Shown: positions 19,502-28,479 of the stretch, piece after piece | Position numbering within the stretch: position 1 is the stretch's first letter | Layout of the letters: every line of letters begins with the position of its first letter | NCBI RefSeq assembly: GCF_005405925.1 | Contig: NZ_BJHV01000001.1 | Span: 10,664,001 to 10,728,000 of the forward strand | Reading direction: 5' to 3' | Length of the DNA: 64,000 nucleotides | Origin: Streptomyces antimycoticus | Lineage (GTDB): Bacteria; Actinomycetota; Actinomycetes; Streptomycetales; Streptomycetaceae | The notes under the pieces: model-generated | Told to the model about the DNA's origin: nothing | Seen by the model: only the letters and a program-made list of their open reading frames with translations | Database searches by the model: none | Translations under genes and position numbers: made by a program

Positions 19502-19684
19502 TCAACTCCGCCGGGTCGAACCGGACCGTGTGCGAAGTGTGCGCACGGCCTGGCGGATGACGGCCACGGCGGACACTCCATGGGGACCTCGGCCGAGCCG
19601 GGACGGGGTGCCGGTCGGGCGCTTCCTCCGGGACAACCCGATGAGGCGCAGTCCCCTGTCCAGGCGGTGCAGGGCGGAAGTCAT
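19502..19684 (-). CDS. Possible small basic protein (60 aa)
   Basis: Short frame with ATG 6 nt after GGGAGA, very rich in Arg and Leu, no recognised domain. It lies alone in the 412-nt gap between the glutamate-synthase-like gene and the Mrr-like gene. It could be chance in high-GC DNA; only the ribosome site speaks for it. Confidence 0.2.
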   Translation of the reverse strand: MTSALHRLDRGLRLIGLSRRKRPTGTPSRLGRGPHGVSAVAVIRQAVRTLRTRSGSTRRS

Positions 19685-19877
19685 GGCAGATCTCCCATCG
19701 TCACAATGGCGAAAATGGCGGGGCGCCCGACTATCGGCTTCCCCTCAGCTGACGCGCTATGCGTGGTGGATACATCGGCCCGCCACACCGCTGATTTTGC
19801 AGCGGGTGTGGAGGCGGCGTACCGGGGCAGTCGGCAGTAACGATCTTGATGTCACCACACGAGGGGGACCGCCACCC

Positions 19878-20510
19878 ATGGCCACTTCCGGCCGTCGGCC
19901 GTGTATCGGGCGTCAGTACGCCTTCAGCCTGCGGAATCTCTCAGTCTGCTTCGGGCTGATCGCCATCGTTGTCTTCGGAGTGGGGGTCACCGTAAGAGCC
20001 GCCGGCGGCGCGACCGACGCCCAACCTGCCGGTGCCGTGGCCGTGGGACTGCTCATGCTTTTGGCCGCCGTCGTGATGCGCCACCGTCGTACGGCCCCCG
20101 CTTCCCCCGAGGAGGATTCCCTCGGAGCAGCCGACTTCGAGGCGATGACGGCCAGTGAATTCGAGCAGGCGGTGGCGGACCTGTGTGAACGGGACGGCTG
20201 CCAGGTCAGCCGGGTGGAGGGCGGCGCGGGCGACCTGGGCGCGGATGTCCTCGCCACCGCCCCCGACGGCCGGCGCATTGTCATCCAGTGCAAGCGGTAC
20301 GACGCGACTCACAAGGTCGGCTCGCAGGATGTGCAGCGCTTCGGCGGAACGTGCTTCACCGTCCACGACGCCCAGATCGCCGCGGTGGTCACGACCAGCG
20401 AGTTCACCAAGCCCGCCGCCGAGTACGCCACGCAGTGCGGAATCCTGTGCGTCGATGGGCAGGAGCTCGCCACGTGGGCAAGCACGGGCCCGGCTCCGTG
20501 GACGGAGTAA
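19878..20510 (+). CDS. Membrane-anchored Mrr-type restriction endonuclease-like protein (210 aa)
   Basis: Two predicted membrane helices (about residues 16-40 and 50-68), then a PD-(D/E)xK nuclease domain of Mrr type. EFEQAVADLCERDG lies near 98, the metal-binding Asp in GAGDLGADV near 124, and QCKRY near 145 gives the x-K of the active site. The end has the usual SEFTKPA and DG segments. Start chosen at the ATG at 19878 with GAGGGGG 10 nt upstream; the longer frame upstream is not coding. Such membrane-tethered Mrr domains are known in actinomycetes, possibly acting on foreign or modified DNA at the membrane; function here is inferred. Confidence 0.85.
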   Translation: MATSGRRPCIGRQYAFSLRNLSVCFGLIAIVVFGVGVTVRAAGGATDAQPAGAVAVGLLMLLAAVVMRHRRTAPASPEEDSLGAADFEAMTASEFEQAVADLCERDGCQVSRVEGGAGDLGADVLATAPDGRRIVIQCKRYDATHKVGSQDVQRFGGTCFTVHDAQIAAVVTTSEFTKPAAEYATQCGILCVDGQELATWASTGPAPWTE

Positions 20511-20528
20511 CGCAACGGCGCCATCCCA

Positions 20529-20708
20529 TTAGCCTCTGTAGTCGATGTCGCCTCGCTCGCAGATCTGCCGGGCGATGTCCCGCGGCTTGATGTCGCGTTC
20601 CTGGGACACGCGCCGCAGTAGGCCGAAGGTCTCGTCCTCGCTGATCTTGCGGCGTTTCATGAGGATGTCGAGCTGCTCAAGCAGACCGTCGGGCCGGCTG
20701 CGCATCAC
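20529..20708 (-). pseudogene. ANTAR-domain regulator, C-terminal remnant
   Basis: About 59 codons matching the RNA-binding ANTAR domain: a helix with LLEQLDILMKRRKIS, then EDETFGLLRRVSQE and DIARQIC, ending in a stop at 20529. The N-terminal GAF or receiver domain normally present is missing and the upstream sequence is unrelated, so this is a truncated relic, though an in-frame GTG/ATG exists. Confidence 0.65.
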
Positions 20709-20720
20709 AGGGGGTACGAA

Positions 20721-20888
20721 GTGAGCCCCCAGTCACAAGCCGCCGTCGGTGCGCCACTGTCCCGGGTCGACGGGCGCCTGAAAGTGACCGGCAAGGCGAC
20801 GTACGCCGCCGAGTACGACGTGGATGGGGCGGTGCACGCGATCCTCGTCGACAGCAGGATCGGTCGCGGCCGCTTCCGGCGCCGGTGA
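20721..20888 (+). pseudogene. Xanthine dehydrogenase family molybdopterin subunit, N-terminal remnant
   Basis: The 55 codons from the GTG at 20721 (GGGG upstream) read SRVDGRLKVTGKATYAAEY, the typical start of CoxL/XdhA-type molybdenum hydroxylase large subunits, continuing to ILVDSRIGRGR. Then the frame ends; the remaining ~650 residues are absent. It is cut by the following mobile-element-associated gene. Confidence 0.7.
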
Positions 20889-21187
20889 CGGCCTCGGCGA
20901 AGCAGAAGTCGCAGGTGCCGGTGTGGCGCGAAGGGCTGGCCTGGTCGGCGCTGTCGATCGACTACCAGCGCATCCTCACGACACTCGGGGACCGGTCCCG
21001 GCTCGGACAGGGGCCGCTGACCTGCGAGGAGATGGCCGCGCTGTTCGGTATGGAGGTGGTGCCGGCGCGTGTGGAGGCCCTGCGGTCGAAGGCGAAACGC
21101 CTGGTCGCGTGTGGCTGGCTGGCCGAGGATGCGCCGGGCCGCTTCACGCTCGCCCGCGGCATCAGCGGGCCGGGCGGCGGGTCATGA
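20885..21187 (+). CDS. Small winged-helix-like protein, C-terminal part of an element-associated family (100 aa)
   Basis: GTG start overlapping the previous stop. The residues TCEEMAALFGMEVVPARVEALRSKAKRLVACGWL form a winged-helix pattern seen in Streptomyces proteins that accompany insertion sequences. The related gene at 59977 in this window has a coiled coil in front of a comparable module, which this copy lacks. Probably a truncated DNA-binding protein; function unknown. A decayed IS5-type transposase follows directly. Confidence 0.5.
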   Translation: MTASAKQKSQVPVWREGLAWSALSIDYQRILTTLGDRSRLGQGPLTCEEMAALFGMEVVPARVEALRSKAKRLVACGWLAEDAPGRFTLARGISGPGGGS

Positions 21188-21543
21188 GCCCGATCATCGA
21201 CCAGTAGACCATCGCCTCGACGCTGGTGGTGCGCCGACGAAGCCACGGCCGTCGTCGCCGCGTTTGGATCGCCAACACCAGGGCGAGCGCGGGCAGGCAG
21301 TATTCGACCAGGCTGCCGGTGTAGCCGCCACCAGCCCAGATGAGGGCGAGGCGGTGGTGGGCACCGGCCACCACGGCGGGAAGTCTGCCGGCATCGCCGC
21401 CACTTGATGCCGATGTCCACGAGACAGCGGACCGCATCGAACATCACACGGTGGCAGTACCCCTCCGGCCGGCCTCCCCGACCGCGCAGCCAGCCCGGCT
21501 CCGGCAGCAGCGGCCGGGTCGCCGCCCACTCGGTATCCGTCAA
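21162..21543 (-). mobile_element. IS5-family transposase remnant with internal deletion
   Basis: The N-terminus (MTDTEWAATRPLLPEP, then GYCHRVMFDAVRCLVDIGIKW) is in one frame from 21543. The C-terminal piece in another frame contains LIWAGGGYTGSLVEYC, the region of the second catalytic Asp, and ends with EAMVYWSMIGLMTRR. The middle third with the first Asp and the final Glu region is gone. No intact ends are visible. Inactive. Confidence 0.7.
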
Positions 21544-21793
21544 GTCCGACGGATACCGACGCTCCGCTGGGGCCAGTCAGCCGCGTTGCCGTACACGGGC
21601 GCGAGGCAATCACACAATGAAGCAGCCGAGTTGGACCGCCCGGCCACCGGCACGGAAGACTGCAGCACAGGGGCCTCCTGATGCTCTATGGAATTGACAC
21701 CCACGAGCTGTTCAGGAGGCCCCATCTTCATGCTCTCGCCGACCAGGATCACCTCACCGGGAACCACGTCCGACTACCACTGCTCAAGATCGG

Positions 21794-22000
21794 ATGGACC
21801 GGCGCGGCCTGAGCGCCCTGTCCTGGTCCAACGTCAACCCGTACGGCACCTTCGGCCTCGACATGGACAAGCGGCTCGACCTGGCTCCGGTGGCCGTTCC
21901 CCATGCGCGTACGCCGTCGGACGCCTTCGCGCTTGTGCGGGCCGGGGCAGCTCGCACAAGCTGCCCGACTGATTCCACCATCGCCTTCACGACGGTGGAG
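21794..22000 (+). pseudogene. Possible transposase C-terminal remnant
   Basis: The frame reads LSALSWSNVNPYGTFGLDMDKRLDL and then degenerates. This resembles the tail of some Streptomyces transposases, possibly Tn3-like, but the assignment is weak. The rest of the 21544-22039 gap holds nothing I can support. Confidence 0.25.
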
Positions 22001-22039
22001 GCTTCGGCAGCCCGTATCACCGCCGTGTCACCGTCGAGG

Positions 22040-22498
22040 TCAGCTGCCGACGGGGTATCGGCTGGTGATCGCGACGCGGTTGAAGGCGTTCATCACGGTT
22101 GCCAGCCAGGCGATTGCCGAGACCTGGTCTGCGGTGAGCACGGCCGCGGCGGCATTGAAGTCCTCGTCGCTGACGTGTCCGTCCGGCACGCGTGTGATCG
22201 CCTCGGTCAGGCGGAGGGCGGCGCGGTCGGTCTCAGAGAAGTAGCCGGTCTCTGCCCATCCGGGCAGCACGGCGATCCGGTCGGGGTTTTCGCCCTTCTT
22301 GAGAGCGTCGCGGGTGTGCATGCGCAGGCAGAACGCGCAGCCGTTGATCTGGGAGGTGCGGATCCTCAGCAGCTCGACCAGGAGCGGGTCAAGGCCCGCT
22401 GCGGCGGCGGCCTCTTCCACCTCCGACGACAGGGCGATGAGGACCTTGTAGGCGGCCGGGTGCTGCTTGCCGATGTTGATGCGCTGGGGGTCGGTCAT
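22040..22498 (-). CDS. Carboxymuconolactone decarboxylase/AhpD-family peroxidase-like protein (152 aa)
   Basis: All-helical CMD domain with the redox motif CAFCLRMHTRDA near residues 54-65 (CxxC plus the downstream His), and the second half-repeat at the C-terminus. Length fits the AhpD-like single-domain group that reduces peroxides or alkylperoxides. ATG at 22498 chosen because the domain begins shortly after it; the same frame stays open far upstream only because of a damaged neighbour. Preceded by a cupin lipoprotein and a quinone-reductase-like gene on the same strand, forming a probable redox-stress unit. Confidence 0.88.
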   Translation of the reverse strand: MTDPQRINIGKQHPAAYKVLIALSSEVEEAAAAAGLDPLLVELLRIRTSQINGCAFCLRMHTRDALKKGENPDRIAVLPGWAETGYFSETDRAALRLTEAITRVPDGHVSDEDFNAAAAVLTADQVSAIAWLATVMNAFNRVAITSRYPVGS

Positions 22499-22623
22499 GG
22501 TTCCTTCGATTCGTTTCGTGTGGTCTGCGCCGCGCCCTTCGGGCGCGTCTTGGCGGCGGGTGATGTGTGTTCTGACAGGGGCAGAGTTCGTGAAGAGCGT
22601 TGCCGCCCGCTGCGTGCCCCGGG

Positions 22624-23088
22624 CTATGACTTCGGGTCGTCGACCTTGAGCTTTTCTCCGGTGTTGGAGACGAAGACGACCAGGAGCTTGGCCCGTTTGA
22701 TCGGGCTGGTGTTCTCGGTGAGGACGTGGTGGGCACCTGGCTGCTCGACCCAGTTCTCCCCCTGGTGGTAGGCGCGCACGGGCTTGCCGGCGAGCCGGCT
22801 GCGCACGGTGCCTTCGAGGACGTAGGCGTAGACGAACGCCTGGCCGTGCCGGTGCGGCATCGCGCGTGCTTTGGGCGGGAAGTCGACGATCACCGAGGTG
22901 AACGTCTTGCCCTTCACATTCGGAAGGGCCTGTTGGAGCAGCGGTTCGAGGGTTTCGGAGGGGCGCGTCGATGCCGCGGCCGTCATCGGCATCTTGGCGT
23001 GGGCGGGCTCGTCGGAGGTCGAGCAGGCCGTGGCCGCGGCCAGCGTGGCGACAGCCAGAAGGCCGGCGGCGATGCGTACTCCGATCAC
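22624..23088 (-). CDS. Secreted cupin-domain lipoprotein (154 aa)
   Basis: The GTG at 23088 follows AGGAG by 7 nt. A short hydrophobic signal ends at a Cys (ATACSTS) around residue 22, a relaxed lipobox. The mature part is a single cupin: HRHGQAFVYAYVLEG near 85-99 and ENWVEQPGAHHV near 115 supply the His/Glu metal ligands. Typical of extracytoplasmic cupins beside oxidoreductase genes. It lies between a quinone-reductase-like gene and an AhpD-like gene. Confidence 0.8.
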   Translation of the reverse strand: MIGVRIAAGLLAVATLAAATACSTSDEPAHAKMPMTAAASTRPSETLEPLLQQALPNVKGKTFTSVIVDFPPKARAMPHRHGQAFVYAYVLEGTVRSRLAGKPVRAYHQGENWVEQPGAHHVLTENTSPIKRAKLLVVFVSNTGEKLKVDDPKS

Positions 23089-24021
23089 GATGGGTCTCCT
23101 GATCGTCTTCCGTGACCCGGATGATCGTCTTGCTCGGCGTGCGCTTGCCGGGGGCGAACGCGGCGGGTGCCTCGGTGAGCGGCCGCACAGCACCGACGAC
23201 CGGCTTGAGCCGGCCGTCCCTCAGCCTCGCGGCGAGATCGGTGAGCCGGGCGCGGTCGGGTTCGACGACGAAGAAGATTGCCCGTCCGTCCTTGGGCTGG
23301 ACTTTGGGCGGCATGACGATGGTGACCAGCGTGCCGCCGACCCGGACCAGGGCGGTCGAGCGGTCGAGGATGTCGCCGCCGATCACGTCGAACACGACGT
23401 CGACCTCGCCGGCGTCCTCCAGTTTCTCGGTCTGCAGGTCGATGAAGGTGTCGACGCCGAGTGCGAGCGCGGCGTCCCGGTCGGCGGACCGTCCGGTGAG
23501 ATGACGGGGGCGCCGGCCTCGCGGGCGAGCTGTACCGCGATCGAGCCGACGCCGCCCGTGGCGCCGTTGATCAGGACGGTCTGGCCGGTGGTGAGGTGGC
23601 CGTGGTCGAACAGGCCCTGCCAGGCGGTGAGCCCGGAGATGGGCAGTGCGGCGGCCAGGGTGTGGTCGATGTCCGCCGGCAGCGGGGCGAGGTTGCGGGC
23701 CTCCACCGCGACGTACTCGGCGAGCGAGCCGTCGCGGGCCCAGTCGGCCAGGCCGAACACCCGCTGTCCGACACTCAGGCCGGTGGTGCCGAATCCCAGC
23801 TCTTCGACGACACCGGACAGCTCGTGCCCGGGCACGCTCGGCGTCCGATCGCGGCCGGCGCGATCGGTCCACGTGCCCGGCCAGTCCAGCTCGCCAGGGG
23901 TGAAGCCAGTGGCGTGTACCCGCACGATGACGTCGTTCTCGGCCGCGTGGGGGTAGGGCATGTCCGTCAGGGTCAGCCCGGCGAGGCCGGCGTTACGGTC
24001 ACGCACGGTGATGGCTTGCAT
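23089..24021 (-). pseudogene. NADPH:quinone reductase-like alcohol dehydrogenase, frameshifted
   Basis: Zinc-free MDR family. The N-terminus from the ATG at 24021 (AAAGGA upstream) has GHELSGVV and the nucleotide-binding NGATGGVGSIAVQLAREAGA, then the frame is lost near 23496-23502. The rest (TGRSADRDAALALGVD to KTIIRVTED) is one base off. In that second frame no stop appears where the family normally ends, so the reading runs over the cupin gene; the exact 3' end is uncertain. One or two indels would explain this. No zinc cysteines are present. Confidence 0.75.
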
Positions 24022-24203
24022 CTAGGTCCTTTACTGGGGAGGGCGACCCGAGCGCACAGCCCGCTCGTGCGCAGGGCTCATAGCGGCTGCAGGGGGATGC
24101 ATGCCGTTCTGCATGATCGATCTCACCTGCTCGCGCGTATCCCTTCGTCGCCCGTTTTGCGTTCTCAACAGGGAGACGAGGTAGCCCCTCGGGGTGTGAC
24201 AGC

Positions 24204-24272
24204 TCAGACGTGAGAAAGCTTGTCCGGGTTGATGACCCTGCGGTACGCGGCGATCAGACCGTCTGTGATCCA
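24204..24272 (-). pseudogene. ECF sigma factor (SigJ-like), C-terminal remnant
   Basis: The last 20 codons before the stop at 24204 read ITDGLIAAYRRVINPDKLSHV, characteristic of the end of the SnoaL-like tail of ECF41/SigJ-type sigma factors. Everything upstream is missing. Confidence 0.55.
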
Positions 24273-24299
24273 TCTTTGAAGACAGCTCCGCGGAAGCGA

Positions 24300-24535
24300 G
24301 CCAGCCCGCTCTGACACGGCAGCCGTAGGACGCCGAGCAGACCCACGACATACACCGCGACCGCGAAGATCACCGTCAGCATCGTGACCGACAGACCCCA
24401 ACGCTCCCGGTACAGCGGGTAGAGCCGTGACGGTGCGCTGCCGTGGCCGGGCCATCATCACCAAGCACGGCGAAGGCCGCACCCCGCCCGAGACGACGCC
24501 CGCCGCGAGGGCGACTCACACGTTTCATCACGATG
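24300..24535 (-). pseudogene. MFS transporter, N-terminal remnant
   Basis: A minus-strand stretch at about 24305-24430 reads LYPLYRERWGLS, then a membrane helix TVIFAVAVYVVGLLG, matching the first helices of drug-type MFS exporters. It is fused to the sigma-factor tail and lacks the other helices. The 24022-24553 interval holds only this and the sigma remnant. Confidence 0.45.
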
Positions 24536-24553
24536 TCTTTTATGGCGTCTTGA

Positions 24554-25192
24554 TCAGCTCGGCCAGGGAGCGCCAATAATGCGCTCGACCGTGGTTATGC
24601 GACGGAAGCCGGGAACGAAGTGCTCCAGCACATCCGAATTCACGGTTCCGTTCGTGGTCTCCGGGCGGTGCTTGAATCCGTCGACGAAGGCTTGCAAAAA
24701 CTCGTTCTTGAAGTCGCCCCGCGGATGGACGGCGGTGATCTCGTCCACTTGGCCGCGATCCAGCTCGTCCAGACCCAAGCCGAGCACGTCGGTCAGAACC
24801 CCGAAATTCGTGATGGCGATCTCCGGGCCCATCCGCCCGGGAATTTCCGGGGTCGTGTGCAGCGCGATCGCCGTCCACACCACGTCGGCGGCCGAGGCCG
24901 GGAAACCGCGATCGAGCATGAACTTACGTGCGTGGTCGGCTCCATCGACCTCGAAGCGCTGCTCTACGTCGGAAAACGGCGTCAAGAGGCCGGTGTCATG
25001 AAACATGGTGGATAGGTAGAGAAGCTCCGGGTCGGGCTCCAAGCCGAGCCTGCGCGCATGAATGACGCCAAAGACGAAAACGCGCCGGGAGTGATGGTAG
25101 ATGAGAGGGCTGGTCATCTCCTGCATGAGGCGGGTGGCTTCGGCAACCGCCGCCGTTTCAGGAATCTCTACCCCCGCGATGATCTCGCTCAT
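24554..25192 (-). CDS. HD-domain hydrolase, cyanamide hydratase-like (212 aa)
   Basis: HD-type metal phosphohydrolase fold. H33/H34 in HHSRRV, H65-D66 in FHDTGL and a later D/H pair (DGADHA, near 81) provide the metal ligands, then ALHTTPEIP. Size and spacing match the HD proteins annotated as cyanamide hydratase-like. ATG at 25192 chosen; AAGG lies 13-16 nt upstream. It is divergent from a GlxA-type regulator 137 nt away, suggesting that regulator controls it. Substrate not determinable. Confidence 0.82.
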   Translation of the reverse strand: MSEIIAGVEIPETAAVAEATRLMQEMTSPLIYHHSRRVFVFGVIHARRLGLEPDPELLYLSTMFHDTGLLTPFSDVEQRFEVDGADHARKFMLDRGFPASAADVVWTAIALHTTPEIPGRMGPEIAITNFGVLTDVLGLGLDELDRGQVDEITAVHPRGDFKNEFLQAFVDGFKHRPETTNGTVNSDVLEHFVPGFRRITTVERIIGAPWPS

Positions 25193-25329
25193 GACCTCTG
25201 CGCCTTCCGATATCAGTGTGCTACGAATGGACGGTGCGTCCGTCTTCCACACTGCCAACCACCCGGTGCCCGGCGCCGCCTCGGTCCGGCCATGAGTCAC
25301 CCGAATCCGGACAGGCGGACGGCGGGGGT

Positions 25330-26304
25330 GTGGGCTCCGCCGCGCATCGGGTCGCGATCCTTGTCTATGACGGGGTCAAACTCCTGGACGTCGCGGGCCC
25401 CGCGGAGGTGTTTGCGGAAGCGAACCGGCTCGGTGCCGACTACAAGATCGTGCTGGTGTCACCGACCGGTGCCGATGTCACCTCGTCCATCGGGATCCGG
25501 ATCGCGGTCGACGCCGCCGCCACCACAGAGCCTGCTCCCGGCACGTTCCTGGTGGCCGGTGCAGACCTCTACCCGCGCACACCTGTCCCGCGTGATCTGG
25601 TCGAGGCCGCGCGAACGCTGGCGGTCCGGGGTGGCCGGGTCGCGTCCATCTGCACCGGAGCGTTCATCCTCGGCGCCGCCGGCCTCCTGGACGGCAAGCG
25701 TGCGACCACGCACTGGAAGGTCGCGCACGAGCTCGCCGCCCGCTGCCGGGCCACCCGTGTCGAACCCGACGCGATCTACGTCCGTGACGGCACCACGTAC
25801 ACCTCGGCGGGCGTGACCGCCGGCATCGACCTGGCACTGGCACTCGTCGAGGAGGATCATGGCCCTGATCTAACCCGCGACGTCGCCCGCGCCCTGGTGG
25901 TCTATTTGCAGCGTTCGGGCGGCCAGTCACAGTTCTCCGCCCCGCTGCAAGGACCGCCGCCCCGATCTCCGGCCCTCCGCAAAATCACCGACTTGGTGAC
26001 GGCGAATCCCGCGGGAAAACACTCACTCGGCGAACTCGCCAAGCACCTCAACGTGAGCCCTCGGCATCTCACGCGGCTCTTTCGCGACGAGCTGTCCACC
26101 ACGCCGGCCCGGTACGTGGAGATGATCCGGTTCGACATGGCGAAAGCTCTACTCGACCAAGGGCATACCGCAACGCAGACGGCATCCCTTGCCGGATTCC
26201 CGAGTTACGAGAGCATGCGGAGAGTTTTCGTGAGGAAATTGTCGATCAGTCCCGCCGCCTATCAGCGACGCTTCAGCACAGCGCGCCGAGCCAACGCGGG
26301 GTAG
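25330..26304 (+). CDS. GlxA-family transcriptional regulator, DJ-1/PfpI plus AraC HTH (324 aa)
   Basis: Residues ~5-190 form a DJ-1/PfpI domain with the nucleophile-position Cys in SICTGAFILG and LLDGKRATTHW. Residues ~225-320 form a double AraC helix-turn-helix (SLGELAKHLNVSPRHLTRLF; AGFPSYESMRRVF). I use the GTG at 25330 after GGCGGGGG; the domain starts at once, and the longer frame to 25216 has no domain. Divergently arranged with the HD hydrolase, its likely target. Confidence 0.88.
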   Translation: MGSAAHRVAILVYDGVKLLDVAGPAEVFAEANRLGADYKIVLVSPTGADVTSSIGIRIAVDAAATTEPAPGTFLVAGADLYPRTPVPRDLVEAARTLAVRGGRVASICTGAFILGAAGLLDGKRATTHWKVAHELAARCRATRVEPDAIYVRDGTTYTSAGVTAGIDLALALVEEDHGPDLTRDVARALVVYLQRSGGQSQFSAPLQGPPPRSPALRKITDLVTANPAGKHSLGELAKHLNVSPRHLTRLFRDELSTTPARYVEMIRFDMAKALLDQGHTATQTASLAGFPSYESMRRVFVRKLSISPAAYQRRFSTARRANAG

Positions 26305-26559
26305 CAGTAAGGCGAAGTTATCGCTGCACGGACGCCGATGCGTTACACGCGGTTGCGCTGCCCGGGGGCGATGTTCCACACGACGGGTTCGGTCACCGCA
26401 TCCGCGACGCCTCGCGCGACAGCACAGCCTTCCCAGGCGAGCTCAGCGAGTACGTCCACCGCCTGGCCTGCTCACCAGAGTCCCTCCTGCGGGCCGACCT
26501 CGACCTGCCCGATCTCCCTGGCCCCCGACCTCCGCACCATCGCAGCCGCGCCAACCGAC

Positions 26560-26750
26560 CGCATCGCGGTACGACGGGAAGCTACACGACCGCGTCTTCA
26601 CACGGGCTCGACGACGCCGGCCTGATCGACGTCACCGCGTCGTCCTCGACACCGCCCACGTCAGGGCCGAAAAGGGGGCGAACACACAGGTCAGAGCCCC
26701 GTAAGCGCATCGGAGTACGCATCGCCCGCAAAGGCACGGCGAACGATTAG
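26560..26750 (+). mobile_element. IS5-family transposase remnant
   Basis: One frame reads VVLDTAHVRAEKGAN, the segment around a catalytic Asp in Streptomyces IS5-type transposases. A second frame then gives KRIGVRIARKG from further downstream, so the part between is deleted. Flanks show no ends. The stretch 26305-26559 contains a third frame of coding-like sequence (GFGHRIRDASRDSTAF) that I cannot name. Confidence 0.55.
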
Positions 26751-27187
26751 GGCGCCGCCGCTGGTCCTATGTTGCTACAAGCGCCTTGTCCGCCTCACCG
26801 CATAGGACACGGTCTATGTGGGGTGTGACCGAGATACGCACCAAAGGGGCAACGGGATGATCTTGAAGTCCTGATGCCCTCGGACTCACCTGCGGCGGCG
26901 ATCGCGTTCTCCAGGGTGATGTTAGACCGCGATCACCAGCATGGCGTCTTTCCCTCATTTGCCGTGACAGCAAACAGCCTTGCTTGTGTTGTCGGGGCGA
27001 GCGCACCATCCAAACCATCGACACGACCGGTCGGACCGCGACGGTCGGGCGTACGCGCAGACGCGCCGCATGACGGCATGCGGCCTTGCGGCGACCATCG
27101 ACCGGCCGTCGAACCGGTCGAGGTTCCCGGCCGGCGGTAAGTCCTGACGGCGGTCGCGGGGGACCGCCACCTAGAGAGGAGAACACT
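26751..27187. other. No supported gene
   Basis: A 437-nt stretch of lower GC than its surroundings, with no frame having Streptomyces-type codon bias and no clear repeats. Probably residual DNA of the transposon remnant to its left. Its right end carries GAGAGGAG, the ribosome site of the next gene. Confidence 0.4.
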
Positions 27188-28036
27188 GTGTCCAGCGAGT
27201 GCTTCGATGGTGACGACGCGTTGACCAGGTACGACAGGTGGCGTCGGAGCCGGTGGGAGGAGGTTGCGGGCCCGGACGGGAAGGCGAGTCTGATCGCCTA
27301 TCGGACGATCACGGAACCGGGTCAGGAAGTGCCCGAGGTTCCGGGCCGGTGGACGTCCACCGGCCCCTCAGGGAGCCTGACGCTGACCGCGACCCGTGAC
27401 CAGGGCGTGTCCGTCGATGGCCAGACCGTGGACGGCACAGTGGAATTGATGACCGGCGCCGTGGGCTTGTCCTTCCCCGGCGGGCGGCGCGGCACCATCG
27501 AGGAACTCGCGGGGGCCCATGCTCTGGCTGTGTGGGACCCGGCCGCGCCCACCCTCGTCGGCCTGCGCGGGATCGACGCATGGCCATGGGACCCGGCCTG
27601 GACCGTCGAGGCGGAGTACCGACCGGCGGACGCCGGACGCATCCTGGAGCTGACCCGGACGACCAGCCCGGTTATACGGGACACCATCCCGGCCGCTGGT
27701 GATCTTGTCTTCGATCTGCGGGGCGAGCGGCACACACTCCGGGCGTTCGATATGGGCAGCGACGTCCTGCTGATCACGTTCACCGACGACACCAGCGGCA
27801 CGGACACGCCCAGCATGGGCCGGTGGCTGATCTTGTCCCGACCCCAGCACACCACGGGTACGGTCCGTATCGACTTCAACCGGGCCTTGCTCCCCCACCA
27901 CATGTTCTCGGCGGCCTTCCCCTGCCCCCTGCCGCTCCAGGAGAACCACCTCCCCCTACGCGTCGAAGCGGGAGAGCGTGCCCCCGTCTTCGAAGAAGAA
28001 GCGGCCGTCAGCACCACAACCGGCCCCGCCGTCTGA
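27188..28036 (+). CDS. DUF1684-domain protein (282 aa)
   Basis: Conserved DUF1684 layout: a charged start with the RW/W repeat, GRRGTIEEL near residue 100, then WPWDPAWTVEAEY, and the C-terminal SMGRWLILSRP / TVRIDFNRALLPHHMFS block. These are cytosolic all-beta proteins with no assigned reaction. The GTG at 27188 follows GAGAGGAG by 7-8 nt. A SnoaL-like gene follows 38 nt downstream, so the two probably form an operon. Confidence 0.85.
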   Translation: MSSECFDGDDALTRYDRWRRSRWEEVAGPDGKASLIAYRTITEPGQEVPEVPGRWTSTGPSGSLTLTATRDQGVSVDGQTVDGTVELMTGAVGLSFPGGRRGTIEELAGAHALAVWDPAAPTLVGLRGIDAWPWDPAWTVEAEYRPADAGRILELTRTTSPVIRDTIPAAGDLVFDLRGERHTLRAFDMGSDVLLITFTDDTSGTDTPSMGRWLILSRPQHTTGTVRIDFNRALLPHHMFSAAFPCPLPLQENHLPLRVEAGERAPVFEEEAAVSTTTGPAV

Positions 28037-28074
28037 CATTCGCCGCGACCGGCACACTCCGAAAGGATAAGACG

Positions 28075-28479
28075 ATGACACCCGACCAGGACCTTCGGGC
28101 AGCAGCGGTGCACTACCTCCGGCAGTGGGAGGTGCGGGACTACGCCACGATGCGGTCCCTGTGCACCGACACCGCCACCGTGTGGCACAACGACGGAAGC
28201 GGTGACCAGCCGATCGACGAGAACATGGAACTGCTGAAGAAACTGGCCGCCGACGTCGACACACTTCGGTACGACATCGTGCGACAGTTCCAGGACGGCG
28301 ACGAAGTGCTCCAGCAGCAAGTACTCCACCTGACCATGACCGACGGGTCACGCAGTGACGTACACGCGGCGATGTACTTCCGGTTCGACGGCGGCCTCAT
28401 CGACCACATCGAGGAATACTTCAACGTCGTGCCGCTCAACGAATCCATGCCGTCGTCCGGCTCACCCGAACAGCGCTGA
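28075..28479 (+). CDS. SnoaL-like (NTF2-fold) protein (134 aa)
   Basis: Single NTF2-like cone: AAAVHYLRQWEVRDYATMRSLCTDTATVWHNDG at the start, a strand with HLTMTDGS, and the end segment GGLIDHIEEYFN. GAAAGGA stands 7 nt before the ATG. No catalytic residues can be named with certainty. Downstream of the DUF1684 gene. The fold is used by sigma-factor tails, polyketide cyclases and limonene hydrolases, so function is open. Confidence 0.85.
   Translation: MTPDQDLRAAAVHYLRQWEVRDYATMRSLCTDTATVWHNDGSGDQPIDENMELLKKLAADVDTLRYDIVRQFQDGDEVLQQQVLHLTMTDGSRSDVHAAMYFRFDGGLIDHIEEYFNVVPLNESMPSSGSPEQR

Noticed and set aside
22040..23872. A 610-codon minus-strand frame apparently fusing a dehydrogenase with an AhpD-like protein
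   Set aside because: The middle part is out of frame over a proper cupin lipoprotein gene, and the fusion arises only because the dehydrogenase frame has lost its stop. Separate genes explain the data better.
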